Positions 7,928-15,932 of a stretch of 24,647 nt of DNA are shown here, one piece after another. The DNA is taken from contig AUXH01000275.1 in assembly GCA_000482145.1 (NCBI GenBank), positions 1-24,647 of the forward strand, read 5' to 3'. The DNA is from Strigomonas culicis (Eukaryota > Euglenozoa > Kinetoplastea > Trypanosomatida > Trypanosomatidae). Every line of letters starts with the position of its first letter. Position 1 is the first letter of the stretch. A program made the translations under genes and the position numbers. The notes below the pieces were generated by a model. That model was not told where the DNA came from and ran no database searches. It saw nothing but the letters and a program-made list of their open reading frames with translations.

Positions 7928-9235
7928 CTACGCAGGCTGACGCAGATTGCGCAGTACGGCGAGCGCGAGCTCCTCGCGCACGGCACTGATCTCACCTTCG
8001 AGGCGACCGACGATCTCTATAATCTCGCCACGGTTGACGGAGCGCTTCTCGAGGTCCCCAACCCAATCACGCACCTCGCGGAACGAGTTCTCATACGAGG
8101 CCTGCACGTGAAGCTCCTCCAGCAACATGCTTTGGTTCTCGACGTGCTCACTGAGCGATCGCATCTGTTGTTCGATGAGCGTGACGCGCACTTGGAGCTC
8201 ATCATCCGTCTTTCGGAGTGCCTCTCGCTCGCGGCGTCGCATCTCGTCCATCTCCTGCCGCAGCAGTAGTATTTCCTGTCCCTGAGCATCGCAGGTGTTC
8301 GCGAGGGTGTTGAAGGACTGCGCCAGTGCCTCCATTTTGTTCTGTGTCTGCGATTGCTTTGCCTCGAATTTTTCGTCGATGGCATTCATTCGTATGACAA
8401 GGAGGTTGTCAAACAGCTTGTAGTTGGCCGCGTTGCGCTCATCCACGTCCTTCAGCAGCTGCGCGTGGCGATTGCCGTATTCCTTTACCAGATCTGTCTG
8501 CACCTGCTCCACACTACGATGCGTCTCCGCACCCTTCGCGTTCTGCTCAAGGAGCTCGCTGGAGCAAAAGCGTCGCAGCTCCTCCTTCACGTCCTGCAGC
8601 TTTGACGCCATGGCCGTGCTTACCTCTTGGGAGCTCTGCGCCACTGTCACTGTGGCCGCGCTAATGGCGTTCTGCTGGGCAGCGTCCGCGGCGGCGGCGA
8701 TGCGGTCGCCGTGCTGCGCCATGGAGCGCTCCAACGCCTCGAACCGTTGATTATGCACGCTTTGCTGCCGCATGATCTCCGCCTTGAAGTTGAGCAGCAC
8801 ATCCTTCAGCTGCTCCTGCTGCGGATGCACGGCAGGCGGCACGGGGGCGCCCACCGCGGTACTGCTCGGCACCGCAGTCTTCTCGGTGGGAGGGAGAAGT
8901 CTATTCGTGGAGACGTCCAACAGACGCCTTCCGATGGCGGTCGTCAGCGAGGTCTCTCGCTCGATGAAGTGGCCAATCTCATCCATGGCGGTCGTCAGAC
9001 TATCGCAGTGACCGTCCTGCATCTGAAGCAAGGCCTGCAGGGCGCGCTCGTGCTTTTCGTAACCCCGTTGGAGCCATGCTAAGGTGCGGTGTACGGCCGT
9101 CGCCTCACGTTCCCTATACGGAATGTCCGCTAAGAGGTTGTCGCCGTCGTCTTCACTGGACACGTCCGCTCGATCGCTCTCGTGATGCGACATCGCAAGG
9201 CCCGACAGGGAGCTGTACTTTTTGCCCTTATTCAT
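7928..9235 (-). CDS. coiled-coil protein of unknown function
   Basis: The product is 435 aa and I do not recognise a family. After a Ser/Asp-rich N-terminus (about residues 1-40) it is mainly helical. A Pro-rich break lies at about 115-140 (PPTEKTAVPSST...PVPPAVHP). Long coiled-coil stretches follow to the C-terminus, with runs such as EILLLRQEMDEMRRREREAL. No membrane segment or enzyme motif is visible. Position next to CFAP58 is compatible with a cytoskeletal or flagellar role, but gene order in kinetoplastids is weak evidence. The start is the ATG at 9235 (MNKGKKYSS); four upstream codons are open but begin with GTG. GC-rich third positions match the neighbours, so the frame is real. Confidence 0.8.
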   Translation of the reverse strand: MNKGKKYSSLSGLAMSHHESDRADVSSEDDGDNLLADIPYREREATAVHRTLAWLQRGYEKHERALQALLQMQDGHCDSLTTAMDEIGHFIERETSLTTAIGRRLLDVSTNRLLPPTEKTAVPSSTAVGAPVPPAVHPQQEQLKDVLLNFKAEIMRQQSVHNQRFEALERSMAQHGDRIAAAADAAQQNAISAATVTVAQSSQEVSTAMASKLQDVKEELRRFCSSELLEQNAKGAETHRSVEQVQTDLVKEYGNRHAQLLKDVDERNAANYKLFDNLLVIRMNAIDEKFEAKQSQTQNKMEALAQSFNTLANTCDAQGQEILLLRQEMDEMRRREREALRKTDDELQVRVTLIEQQMRSLSEHVENQSMLLEELHVQASYENSFREVRDWVGDLEKRSVNRGEIIEIVGRLEGEISAVREELALAVLRNLRQPA

Positions 9236-9775
9236 GTGGTTGCTCACTTCAAAAAAAGTGCGCTAGCAGCGGGGAAAGCGCCAACAAACAACAAACAAAA
9301 AAAAAGGTAGGGAAACAGGAAGAGAGAGAAACGACAAAAAAGTACAGTGTTCATTCGGTTTTTTTTTTTTAGCAGCAAGTACAGAAAGCGCTGAATTGGA
9401 TATAAACCTCGATCCGAGTGGAAAGAAGCCTACATCAATACATTTTTGTATTTGTAGTGTTCCTCTTGTTCAACGAACGGTTTGTTACTTTTAGAACTCA
9501 ATGAAGCAAAAAAAAAAGAACGAATAAAGTTATAATAATGATCATAATCTCATAAGTGACGAAAAAGTTCTAATCCTACTATATGCTACAACTACATTTG
9601 GCGTGCGGATGTTTCTTTGATTTGTTTGCTTTTTCTTTTTTTTTCTTTTGTACAAAAACTGATAGTTATACTACTAACAACAACAACAACGAACACCCCA
9701 AAAGAACATACACACCAGAAGAAAAGGTCCGTAAACAAACATGACAAACATGTATCTTGCATGTATAGCACCTCT
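9236..9775. other. spacer between the gamma-carbonic anhydrase-like and coiled-coil genes
   Basis: It contains the leader of the coiled-coil gene and about 430 nt of AT-rich sequence that is probably the 3' untranslated region of the gamma-carbonic anhydrase-like gene. No gene or RNA is seen. Confidence 0.65.
9263..9341 (-). promoter_or_regulatory. spliced-leader acceptor region of the coiled-coil gene
   Basis: Pyrimidine-rich minus-strand sequence (9341 to about 9296) is followed by an AG at 9264/9263, leaving a leader of roughly 27 nt before the ATG at 9235. Confidence 0.5.
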
Positions 9776-11071
9776 TTACCAACGGAACTCGTTCATAAAG
9801 TTCGAGATGTTCATATAGGTACCGTTGAGTTCGTGCTCCGTGGAGTCCGTGTTGTGCTCGGCATACATCTTCACACCCGGCAGCGGCGGACACGTGTTCA
9901 GGGTCTTATCATCCGGGCGGTTCATCGGCGTCCAGCCCTGCGTGATGCGCGTGATGGTGTGGTGGAAGGGCTCGCGGCCCTCCTCGAACACCTTAATCTG
10001 CTCCTGCACGGAGGGGCTAATGTCCTCTTCGAACTTCACCATGAGCGTCTCCAGCTCGCCCATGGCGTTCGCAAAGTGCACCACCTGATCGCCGTAGCGG
10101 GACATGTTGCGATAGGTCTCCGCGACGCTCTCGCGGTGGAGGAGGGAGGGGTAGTAGGGCCGCTTCCACTCGAACTTGCTCACGTTGCCGACGTGCACGG
10201 CGGGCGCGCCGCCCCAGATCTCGCCGTCGCCGATCTTCGTGTCCTTCAGCACGACGCTGCCGGGCAGGATGTGGGCCATGACGCCGGTGGTGACGCCCTT
10301 CATGATCTTGCTGTTGTGGCCGATGCGGTTGAAGGAACCGATGGAGCAGCTATCGAGGAAGCAGTTGGGCTCGATCACCGTGTTGGGCATGATGCGCATG
10401 ACGCCGTCCATGCCGTCCCACTGCTGGTACGGGTTGATTGCCTCGTGCCGTTGGTAGGCGAGCAGGTTCGTGGGCGCGTCGCTGACGATGCAGGTGTTTT
10501 CTAAGATTTGCACACCCTCCGCGATGTAGACGCAGTTGGTGTCGCCCTTGATGGTGACGCCCTCCATCACGACCGAGCCGATGCCGACGATCACCTGGCC
10601 TATGAGGGCGGCTGTCTGCCCCACGTACTCGCAGGAGGCCTCCACGGAGCCGTGGTAGTTGTTGGGCACCTTGTTGTAGTCCTGGAGCTGCGCGCACACG
10701 CGGTGCATGGAGAAGGGCTCTAAGTAGTTCTCGTACAGCACCTGCATCAAGCGCTCGCCGCGCGTCGTGCCACCGTAGTCGCCCGTCGTCAGCTGCATGA
10801 AGGTGCCATCGAAGCTGTTCATCGGACCGTTCTGCACGGTGCAGATGGGGTGGCGCGGGTCCTCGGGATCCACCACGATGCCAGCGCGGTCGTTGAGGTT
10901 GGCCAGCGGGGGCCCGCCCTGCAGCAGCAGCGTCTCCAGCGGCATGCTCTTGATGATGTTGCTCCAGCCGGGGCCGAGGTATTGGTTCTGCATGACGCCG
11001 TACATCACATCCGGGTGCGCGGGCCCGATCGACTGGGAGGGGAAGAGACGGCGGAGGGAGCGACGGAGCAT
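9776..11071 (-). CDS. gamma-carbonic anhydrase-like protein, mitochondrial, probably non-catalytic
   Basis: The product is 431 aa. It starts with an amphipathic, arginine-rich stretch (MLRRSLRRLF), typical of a mitochondrial presequence. Residues about 150-296 form a left-handed beta-helix with hexapeptide repeats: IGQVIVGIGSVVMEGVTIKGD, a short QILENT turn, and IPGS/IWGGAPA-like closing turns (PGSVVLKDTKIGDGEIWGGAP). This is the gamma-carbonic anhydrase arrangement. The conserved Asp of the RGD-like turn is kept (KGD), but in a by-eye alignment the three zinc-binding histidines of the catalytic enzyme are not found. A ~150-residue N-terminal extension and a ~130-residue C-terminal extension go beyond bacterial enzymes. 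Gamma-carbonic anhydrases are structural subunits of mitochondrial complex I in plants and many protists, so a complex I-associated role is likely but inferred. Confidence 0.82.
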   Translation of the reverse strand: MLRRSLRRLFPSQSIGPAHPDVMYGVMQNQYLGPGWSNIIKSMPLETLLLQGGPPLANLNDRAGIVVDPEDPRHPICTVQNGPMNSFDGTFMQLTTGDYGGTTRGERLMQVLYENYLEPFSMHRVCAQLQDYNKVPNNYHGSVEASCEYVGQTAALIGQVIVGIGSVVMEGVTIKGDTNCVYIAEGVQILENTCIVSDAPTNLLAYQRHEAINPYQQWDGMDGVMRIMPNTVIEPNCFLDSCSIGSFNRIGHNSKIMKGVTTGVMAHILPGSVVLKDTKIGDGEIWGGAPAVHVGNVSKFEWKRPYYPSLLHRESVAETYRNMSRYGDQVVHFANAMGELETLMVKFEEDISPSVQEQIKVFEEGREPFHHTITRITQGWTPMNRPDDKTLNTCPPLPGVKMYAEHNTDSTEHELNGTYMNISNFMNEFRW

Positions 11072-11086
11072 CGTGCTATAGGCCTA

Positions 11087-11148
11087 CTAGGGGAAGTGAG
11101 GCGAAGAGAGGAATAGAGGGCGTAAAGGCGAGGGAAGGAAAAAAAAAA
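11087..11148 (-). promoter_or_regulatory. spliced-leader acceptor region of the gamma-carbonic anhydrase-like gene
   Basis: About 60 nt of almost uninterrupted minus-strand pyrimidines (11148 to 11089) runs straight into AG at 11088/11087, with a second AG at 11085/11084. The leader before the ATG at 11071 would be only about 12-15 nt. Confidence 0.7.
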
Positions 11149-11236
11149 CTAAGAATATACTAGAGAGTAAATCAAAGAAAAACCACTACCTAGAGTTTAA
11201 CTGAGTAAAACGGAGGAAACAACGAGTGAGATCCGG

Positions 11237-11254
11237 GAGAGAGAGAGAGAGAGA
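11237..11254. repeat. (GA)9 microsatellite
   Basis: Nine GA units, read as TC on the coding strand. It lies in the spacer and could act as a secondary polypyrimidine tract guiding polyadenylation of the upstream transcript. Confidence 0.85.
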
Positions 11255-11635
11255 TGTGTATGACGCTGGAGTAGGTGTTAGCCAAAAGTAAAAAGTTGAA
11301 GGTGAGGATACAAAGCACGGTTCAAGAGCAAATGAACAAGCAGCTTCCCATACAATGCAACGTTCGTGCTGAACAATAGAAAGAATACTGTAAACCTATA
11401 CACCCTTTGTAAGGCGTCATGTGAGAGATATGGTAAAGAAACTACCGTAAAGAAACAATGATAATAATGGTAAAACAAAAACGCAAGAACGGAGTCACAT
11501 CATTCACGCAGCAAATAAAAGAGGCATGCAGCGAAGAGAAAGCAAAAAAAAAAAACACCTGTGTGATACATTACACTAATACGCATCGATTAGGTGCATG
11601 AAACGCGATTCATCCGAGTGGAAGCGGCAGAGGCG

Positions 11636-12451
11636 CTACTCCATGCCCTGCTCTTCCTGCAGTAGCCTAATTTGCTCGGATAGTAGCTTCGCTTTACTAA
11701 GTATTAATTCAGAGTCCGTCCCCAGAGTGACCTTTTTTGTCACCAAGGTCGACATCATGAAGCCGTTGTAGCGCCGCATGAGGTCACCAATGTCACCCCA
11801 CGGTGAAGCAAAGGAACCTGTTTGCGTCGACCAGATGCGGCCGTTGAACCAATGATGTTCAGCAGCGGTCACGCAGAGATGGTCCGAGGTGTAGTCGCTC
11901 AGCTTCTCCTTCTGGATCTGCAGCACGACGAGAGAGGGTAACCTGAAGGCCGTGAAGGTGTAGTCGGTCAGCGGAAGGCGCAGCCGCACCTCCAGCCGCA
12001 GCTTCACGTGGAGGTAGGTGATGTTGCCCTTGTCCATCCGCTCCCGCCGCACCTCCAGCACGTGCGGCTTCACCTCATGCAGCAGGAAGGAAAGCGCATA
12101 GACGCCATCGCGCAGCTCGTTCAGGCCCTCGAGGAGGGCCAGGGAGTCGCAGGTCATCACGTAGGGGGAGATCTCCTTCACCAGCGCCGGCACGTCGAGC
12201 GCCATCACGCGCAGCCAGCTCTCGAGGCAGCGGCGCTCCATCGAGTTGAGCACGGAGATCTGATAGAAGGAGGACCGCCACACGTGCCAGTTCGGGCGGC
12301 GGATGCACACGGGCGTGCTGTAGCCCCAGTGCGCATCCTCGCACGGGTCGCGCAGACACAACGAGGTCGCCAGCAGACCCGCGGTGACGGTGGCGTGCCC
12401 CGCTAGAATGAGGCCGCACACTCTACTGAAGGAGCGGATGACATGCGACAT
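11636..12451 (-). CDS. protein of unknown function with hydrophobic N-terminus, possibly mitochondrial
   Basis: The product is 271 aa and no family is recognised with certainty. Residues about 4-33 are hydrophobic with few charges (VIRSFSRVCGLILAGHATVTAGLL), compatible with a mitochondrial import signal or a single membrane anchor. From about residue 70 to 250 there is a helical segment, then alternating strands (LHVKLRLEVRLRLPL, SLVVLQIQKEKL), then an aromatic segment with HHWFNGRIWST and a closing helix pair. That alternation is reminiscent of an NTF2-like or DUF2358-type fold, but this is a weak visual impression. The start is the first ATG (MSHVIRSF), downstream of two candidate splice acceptors. 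Codon usage matches neighbouring genes. Function unknown. Confidence 0.75.
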   Translation of the reverse strand: MSHVIRSFSRVCGLILAGHATVTAGLLATSLCLRDPCEDAHWGYSTPVCIRRPNWHVWRSSFYQISVLNSMERRCLESWLRVMALDVPALVKEISPYVMTCDSLALLEGLNELRDGVYALSFLLHEVKPHVLEVRRERMDKGNITYLHVKLRLEVRLRLPLTDYTFTAFRLPSLVVLQIQKEKLSDYTSDHLCVTAAEHHWFNGRIWSTQTGSFASPWGDIGDLMRRYNGFMMSTLVTKKVTLGTDSELILSKAKLLSEQIRLLQEEQGME

Positions 12452-12539
12452 TCACTGCTGTTTATATAAAAGGCACGTGAGCAAGGCAATTTAGAAGAAG
12501 AATGAACAAGAAAGGGGAAGCGTTATGACGCTACACAGA

Positions 12540-12572
12540 CTAGGAAAAAGAGAAGAGGCGAAGGGAAAAAAG
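12540..12572 (-). promoter_or_regulatory. spliced-leader acceptor region of the unknown 271-aa gene
   Basis: A minus-strand pyrimidine tract (12572 to 12542) is followed at once by AG at 12541/12540, giving a leader of about 88 nt. A second tract at about 12520-12493, nearer the gene, could support an alternative acceptor. Confidence 0.5.
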
Positions 12573-12822
12573 CAGCACTGGTGCATGACAAAAATGGTGT
12601 TTTCCTTCATATGTGCCGAGTGGTGACAAGGGGTTCAATCTGTGTAAAGATGCTGCTCTTTGTTTTACAGCGCGCTCGTAGGTGTTAGTTATTCATTTTT
12701 AACGTTTTTGTTTTAAACGAAACATGTTATTTATATTAACGAACCTGATTACTGTTTTATTAGATTTAATATATGCTAATGAGACGGAGGTACGTCAGCA
12801 AAAGAACGAAGAACAACCGTCA

Positions 12823-12823
<1 letters not shown>

Positions 12824-12855
<32 letters not shown>
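12824..12855. repeat. (AAC)10 microsatellite
   Basis: Ten perfect AAC units plus a partial one, read as GTT on the coding strand. It lies about 70 nt past the NOB1 stop, so it is probably in the NOB1 3' untranslated region. Confidence 0.9.
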
Positions 12856-12924
12856 AAGCGGAGATGCATCACCTCGAATAAAGAGGACGCACGCACAGAA
12901 GCAACTTCCTGATTCAACAGCTTT

Positions 12925-14154
12925 CTACTTTCGACGACCTGCCCGCGCCTTTCGCATCTCGTTCACGTTGTACTTGTGATAGGAAGACACTGTCTTGGGC
13001 TGCCCCAAGTTGCGCTTGGTCTTCTTTTCCGGCTCGCCGAACGCGGCCAGCTCCTCCTCCTCCGTCAGACGCGTCTCCTTCTCCTTCATCGCCGTCCCCG
13101 ACCGGTGGCGGAGCACCTGGGCGAGCTGGTCCTCCCGCAGTACCAGCGTGCGGTGCGTGCCGTTCTTGCCGCCGCGCGGCTTGGGCAGATTGTACACGGT
13201 GCCGCGTTTGCTAATCCGCTTCTTGAAGTTGATGAAGAGCTGCTTCTCGCCGTTGCTGTTCACGACGTAGTTCACACGCCGCAGCGTGTTGCCGCCGCCG
13301 CAGTCGGGGCAGAACTGGCGCGTCGTGTCCATCACGATCTTGAAGCACGCGGTGCAGCGGAGCAGCCAGAGGCGCAGCTCCCTAATGCGCATGCCGCTCG
13401 TGCCGATGATGGGCACACCCAGGTGGAGGAGCGTGTTCTGCATGGCAAAGTCGGACGTCGCGCACGCCATGCCGCCACTAAACGGATCGCCGGACAAGCC
13501 GACTGCCTCCTTCACCTGATGGATGTTCTCTGGCGTGATCCACTCGCCCTCGTCGTCCTCCGCCTCGGCGCTCTCGCCCTCGCTGTCCCCGTCCGACCGC
13601 CCCTCCGCGTTGTACTCGTCCTCGTCCTTCTCCTCCGTCACCACCTTGCTGTTGCTCGTTGCGTTCACGACGGCCGATTTGGGGTCGATCGGCGGGTTGA
13701 GCACGCCCGCCTTCGTGCAGCAGTCGAGCGCCAGTGCACAGACGCGGATGTCCGTCCGCGAGAGCACGCCCAAGTCGCCCGTCTTCTCGGCGCACGTGAT
13801 GACGGCCGAGATGGACGGCTGGGTGGGGTCCAGCACCGTCACGGCGTGCGGCAGGCGCTCGAGCAGATCGCGCGCGGCGCGGTCACGCACCTCACTAATC
13901 ACCTGCTTCGTCGTCACAAAGGCGTCCGCGCGGGACACAAAGTTGTCCATGCCCTTGATGATGGCATTGGCATCCAAGATGAGCAGTCCCTTCTGATATT
14001 CCGGGAGGTGAACGTCCACGGATTGACTCTCAGCCATCGTAAGCTGGCGATCTATCGGATCCACACTGGGGGTGACCATGCATACGCGAACCGGCTTCAC
14101 CTCGGCGCTCGGCTCCTGTTCCTTCGCTGTGCGCAGCGCATCTGCCCAAGACAT
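12925..14154 (-). CDS. NOB1: NOB1, endonuclease for 18S rRNA 3'-end maturation
   Basis: The product is 409 aa. NOB1 cuts 20S pre-rRNA to give the 3' end of 18S rRNA in late 40S assembly. The PIN nuclease domain begins near residue 57 with LLILDANAIIKG; acidic residues D61, E88 (VISEVRD) and the TGD...TDIRV pair near 127-135 fit the metal-binding site. An acidic linker follows, then WITPENI and TDFAMQNTLLHLG, both hallmarks of the family. The zinc ribbon has C267, C270, C282 and C285 (CTAC, CPDC). The C-terminus is basic. The start is the ATG at 14154 (MSWADALRT). The frame is open 66 codons further, but that part is pyrimidine-rich leader containing the splice signal and begins with GTG. A ~55-residue N-terminal extension precedes the PIN domain. 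Confidence 0.94.
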   Translation of the reverse strand: MSWADALRTAKEQEPSAEVKPVRVCMVTPSVDPIDRQLTMAESQSVDVHLPEYQKGLLILDANAIIKGMDNFVSRADAFVTTKQVISEVRDRAARDLLERLPHAVTVLDPTQPSISAVITCAEKTGDLGVLSRTDIRVCALALDCCTKAGVLNPPIDPKSAVVNATSNSKVVTEEKDEDEYNAEGRSDGDSEGESAEAEDDEGEWITPENIHQVKEAVGLSGDPFSGGMACATSDFAMQNTLLHLGVPIIGTSGMRIRELRLWLLRCTACFKIVMDTTRQFCPDCGGGNTLRRVNYVVNSNGEKQLFINFKKRISKRGTVYNLPKPRGGKNGTHRTLVLREDQLAQVLRHRSGTAMKEKETRLTEEEELAAFGEPEKKTKRNLGQPKTVSSYHKYNVNEMRKARAGRRK

Positions 14155-14198
14155 GGCTGCTCGATGAATGCGCAAGATAGAAGAGAATAATAAAATGA

Positions 14199-14252
14199 CT
14201 ACGTAATAGCACATTTGGAGAAAGGAAAAGTGGAAAAGAGAGGTGCAAACAA
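14199..14252 (-). promoter_or_regulatory. spliced-leader acceptor region of NOB1
   Basis: A minus-strand pyrimidine-rich tract (14252 to 14217) is followed by an AG at 14200/14199, about 45 nt before the NOB1 ATG. An in-frame upstream ATG at 14214 falls before this AG, so it would be removed by splicing, which supports the shorter start. Confidence 0.6.
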
Positions 14253-14407
14253 GAGTTTCCACGGGAAAAAAACGCACACAAACACAGGAATAACAAAAAG
14301 TGTCCAGTCGCAAAAGAAAAAAAAACGGGAGGGTGAATATCGCCAACGGCACGTACTTTACAATTATACGTATTATAATTCATGTGAACATGCAACATAC
14401 GCTCCGT

Positions 14408-15589
14408 TTAGTGCTCCTCATCCTTGACGGTGTTAAACTCTTGCAACGTCATGATCATTCGGTTCGTCTTGAGTCGTCTCTCGAAGGTGAAGAGTAGTGC
14501 TAGCTCCTCCGTTGACAGGGGGCGGATGTGCTGCTTGGACAGGCTGGAGCTGAGGCTGAACGGCCCCGAGCGTGTCAGTGTGATGAAGCCGCCCGCCTTC
14601 CGCAGCTTGCGCGCAATGCGATAGGGAAAGAGGGGCGTGCTCACCAGGATACGCTCCTCCGTGAAGGTGGTGCGCGTAAACAGCGGACGCACAACATCCA
14701 TGGACGTGGGGGGCACCTTCTCCAAGCTGCACGAGCAGGGTATTTTAATGGTGGTGTCCGGCAAGTGGGGCCTCACGCTTTCGTTCAGGGCGCGCTGCAC
14801 CTCCTGCAGCGCCGCGCGCACCACCTCCGGCGGCGTCCCTCGTACAAAGCGCACGTCGTAGCCGCCGAAGTTCCCCATCGACTCGTTGTTCCAGTAGCGC
14901 ACCATCGAAACGTCGTTCGACGCGATGCCGAACCCCTTCATACTATCCATGAAGCCGATCGGTCGTAGCATATTGAGCCCCAGGGCGGACAGAGCCGGCT
15001 GGGCGCCCAGGTGCGGCGTCATGCGGTGCACAAAACTCTTTGGGTTGTCCTCCGCGGACGATATGGACACCCCCGGGTAGAGAAACACAAAGTGGTAGCT
15101 GCGGTGCAAGGCGCGCTTGAGCGCCGGCACCCAGACACCGTCGGCGGCGGCCGCCGCGCCAGCGCTACCCATCGCCTGCTGCGCCACGGTAGGCAGAAAA
15201 GAGCGCACCTGAATGTCAAGCTCCTGAAAGGTGTCCCACTCCAGTTGGCTCTCCAGGTCGCGCAGGTTCGTCACGACGACGTCGTCCACCTTCACGCCGC
15301 CGCGCCGCACCAGCTGCTGGGCCTCCGCGAAGGGGATGCCGCAGCGGTGGAACAGCCAGTGGTACAGCGAGGGCGAGTGCGCGACGGTGTTCAGCTGGGC
15401 GTTCGTGTAGCCCCTTCGGTTGCGGAGCAGCGCCTCCTCCGTGAGCTCCTTCCCGTGCAGGACGCCGATGCGGAAGACGCGGCCCCTCGTCCGCCGCGCC
15501 ACATACTGCGGGCGAACCTTGGGGTAGCTCCGCTCGCTGACGATGCGCGCGAGGCCGTTGTTCAGCTGCGAAAGCCCAGAGGAGCTCAT
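14408..15589 (-). CDS. RsuA/RluB-type pseudouridine synthase-like protein, possibly inactive
   Basis: The product is 393 aa. Residues about 74-113 resemble an S4 RNA-binding domain (LYHWLFHRCGIPFAEAQQLV then GGVKVDDVVV). The catalytic-domain layout of RsuA/RluB/RluE follows: a FVFLYPGVSIS block where family members have an NKP...G core, IGFMDSMKGFGIASND (211-226) in place of the GRLD..T.GLLLLTND motif, and a C-terminal RIARKLRKAGGFITLTRSGPF in place of RQVRRM...L.R..IGP. The candidate catalytic Asp (D215) is kept, but the preceding Arg is Phe and one motif position is missing. The basic N-terminus may be a mitochondrial presequence. Related proteins act in mitochondrial ribosome assembly in kinetoplastids. 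The fold is well supported; activity and location are inferred. Confidence 0.75.
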   Translation of the reverse strand: MSSSGLSQLNNGLARIVSERSYPKVRPQYVARRTRGRVFRIGVLHGKELTEEALLRNRRGYTNAQLNTVAHSPSLYHWLFHRCGIPFAEAQQLVRRGGVKVDDVVVTNLRDLESQLEWDTFQELDIQVRSFLPTVAQQAMGSAGAAAAADGVWVPALKRALHRSYHFVFLYPGVSISSAEDNPKSFVHRMTPHLGAQPALSALGLNMLRPIGFMDSMKGFGIASNDVSMVRYWNNESMGNFGGYDVRFVRGTPPEVVRAALQEVQRALNESVRPHLPDTTIKIPCSCSLEKVPPTSMDVVRPLFTRTTFTEERILVSTPLFPYRIARKLRKAGGFITLTRSGPFSLSSSLSKQHIRPLSTEELALLFTFERRLKTNRMIMTLQEFNTVKDEEH

Positions 15590-15629
15590 CTAACCACAGC
15601 AGGGGAGAAGAGGAAGAAGAAAAAAAAAG
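15590..15629 (-). promoter_or_regulatory. spliced-leader acceptor region of the pseudouridine synthase-like gene
   Basis: A minus-strand pyrimidine tract (15629 to 15602) is followed, as first AG, by one that directly abuts the ATG (15591/15590). If used, the spliced leader would join straight to the start codon. A second pyrimidine tract with AG at 15668/15667 is the alternative and would give a leader of about 77 nt. Confidence 0.5.
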
Positions 15630-15932
15630 ACGACTACCGTCCAAGCACTTCTTCTCTTCTCGCTTCCTATAGAGTAGAGGGAGATAAACTTTTTTTTTTA
15701 AGCCTCAGCAAACGACTTTATATGAAACGGTTTTCGAGATGAAAGAGGAGATACCAGAAATATTGCGTACACAGCTTATGCAAGGAAATCGACTCATTTT
15801 TTTGTTTTTTTGTTTGTTTCTCAAGCGAAAAAAAAAGAACACAAGATTGCACGTATCCATGCTTTATCTGTTTTCTGTAGACTTTGGAGAGATTAATCGA
15901 TACTTTAATAACAAGCTTATTCATTTTAATAT
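15590..15932. other. spacer between the unknown basic-protein gene and the pseudouridine synthase-like gene
   Basis: It contains the splice signals of the pseudouridine synthase-like gene and the AT-rich 3' untranslated region of the gene upstream. No further gene is seen; two 65-68 codon frames on opposite strands at 15718-15936 are low-complexity Lys/Phe/Ile-rich sequence. Confidence 0.65.

Larger units (their letters stand above)
11072..11635. other. spacer upstream of the gamma-carbonic anhydrase-like gene
   Basis: It contains that gene's very short leader and splice tract, a (GA)9 run, and AT-rich sequence that is probably the 3' untranslated region of the gene upstream. A 66-codon frame at 11278-11478 begins with TTG and is rejected. 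Confidence 0.65.
12452..12924. other. spacer between NOB1 and the unknown hydrophobic-N-terminus gene
   Basis: It contains the leader of the downstream gene with two possible splice tracts, and the NOB1 3' untranslated region with an (AAC)10 microsatellite. The plus-strand Gln/Asn-rich frames over the microsatellite are not genes. Confidence 0.65.

Noticed and set aside
12724..12979. Plus-strand Gln/Asn-rich frames
   Set aside because: They are translations of the (AAC)10 microsatellite in a non-coding spacer.
14155..14352. N-terminal 66-residue extension of NOB1 with hydrophobic segments
   Set aside because: It starts with GTG, is translated from the polypyrimidine leader and contains the likely splice acceptor; the family start lies at the ATG at 14154.
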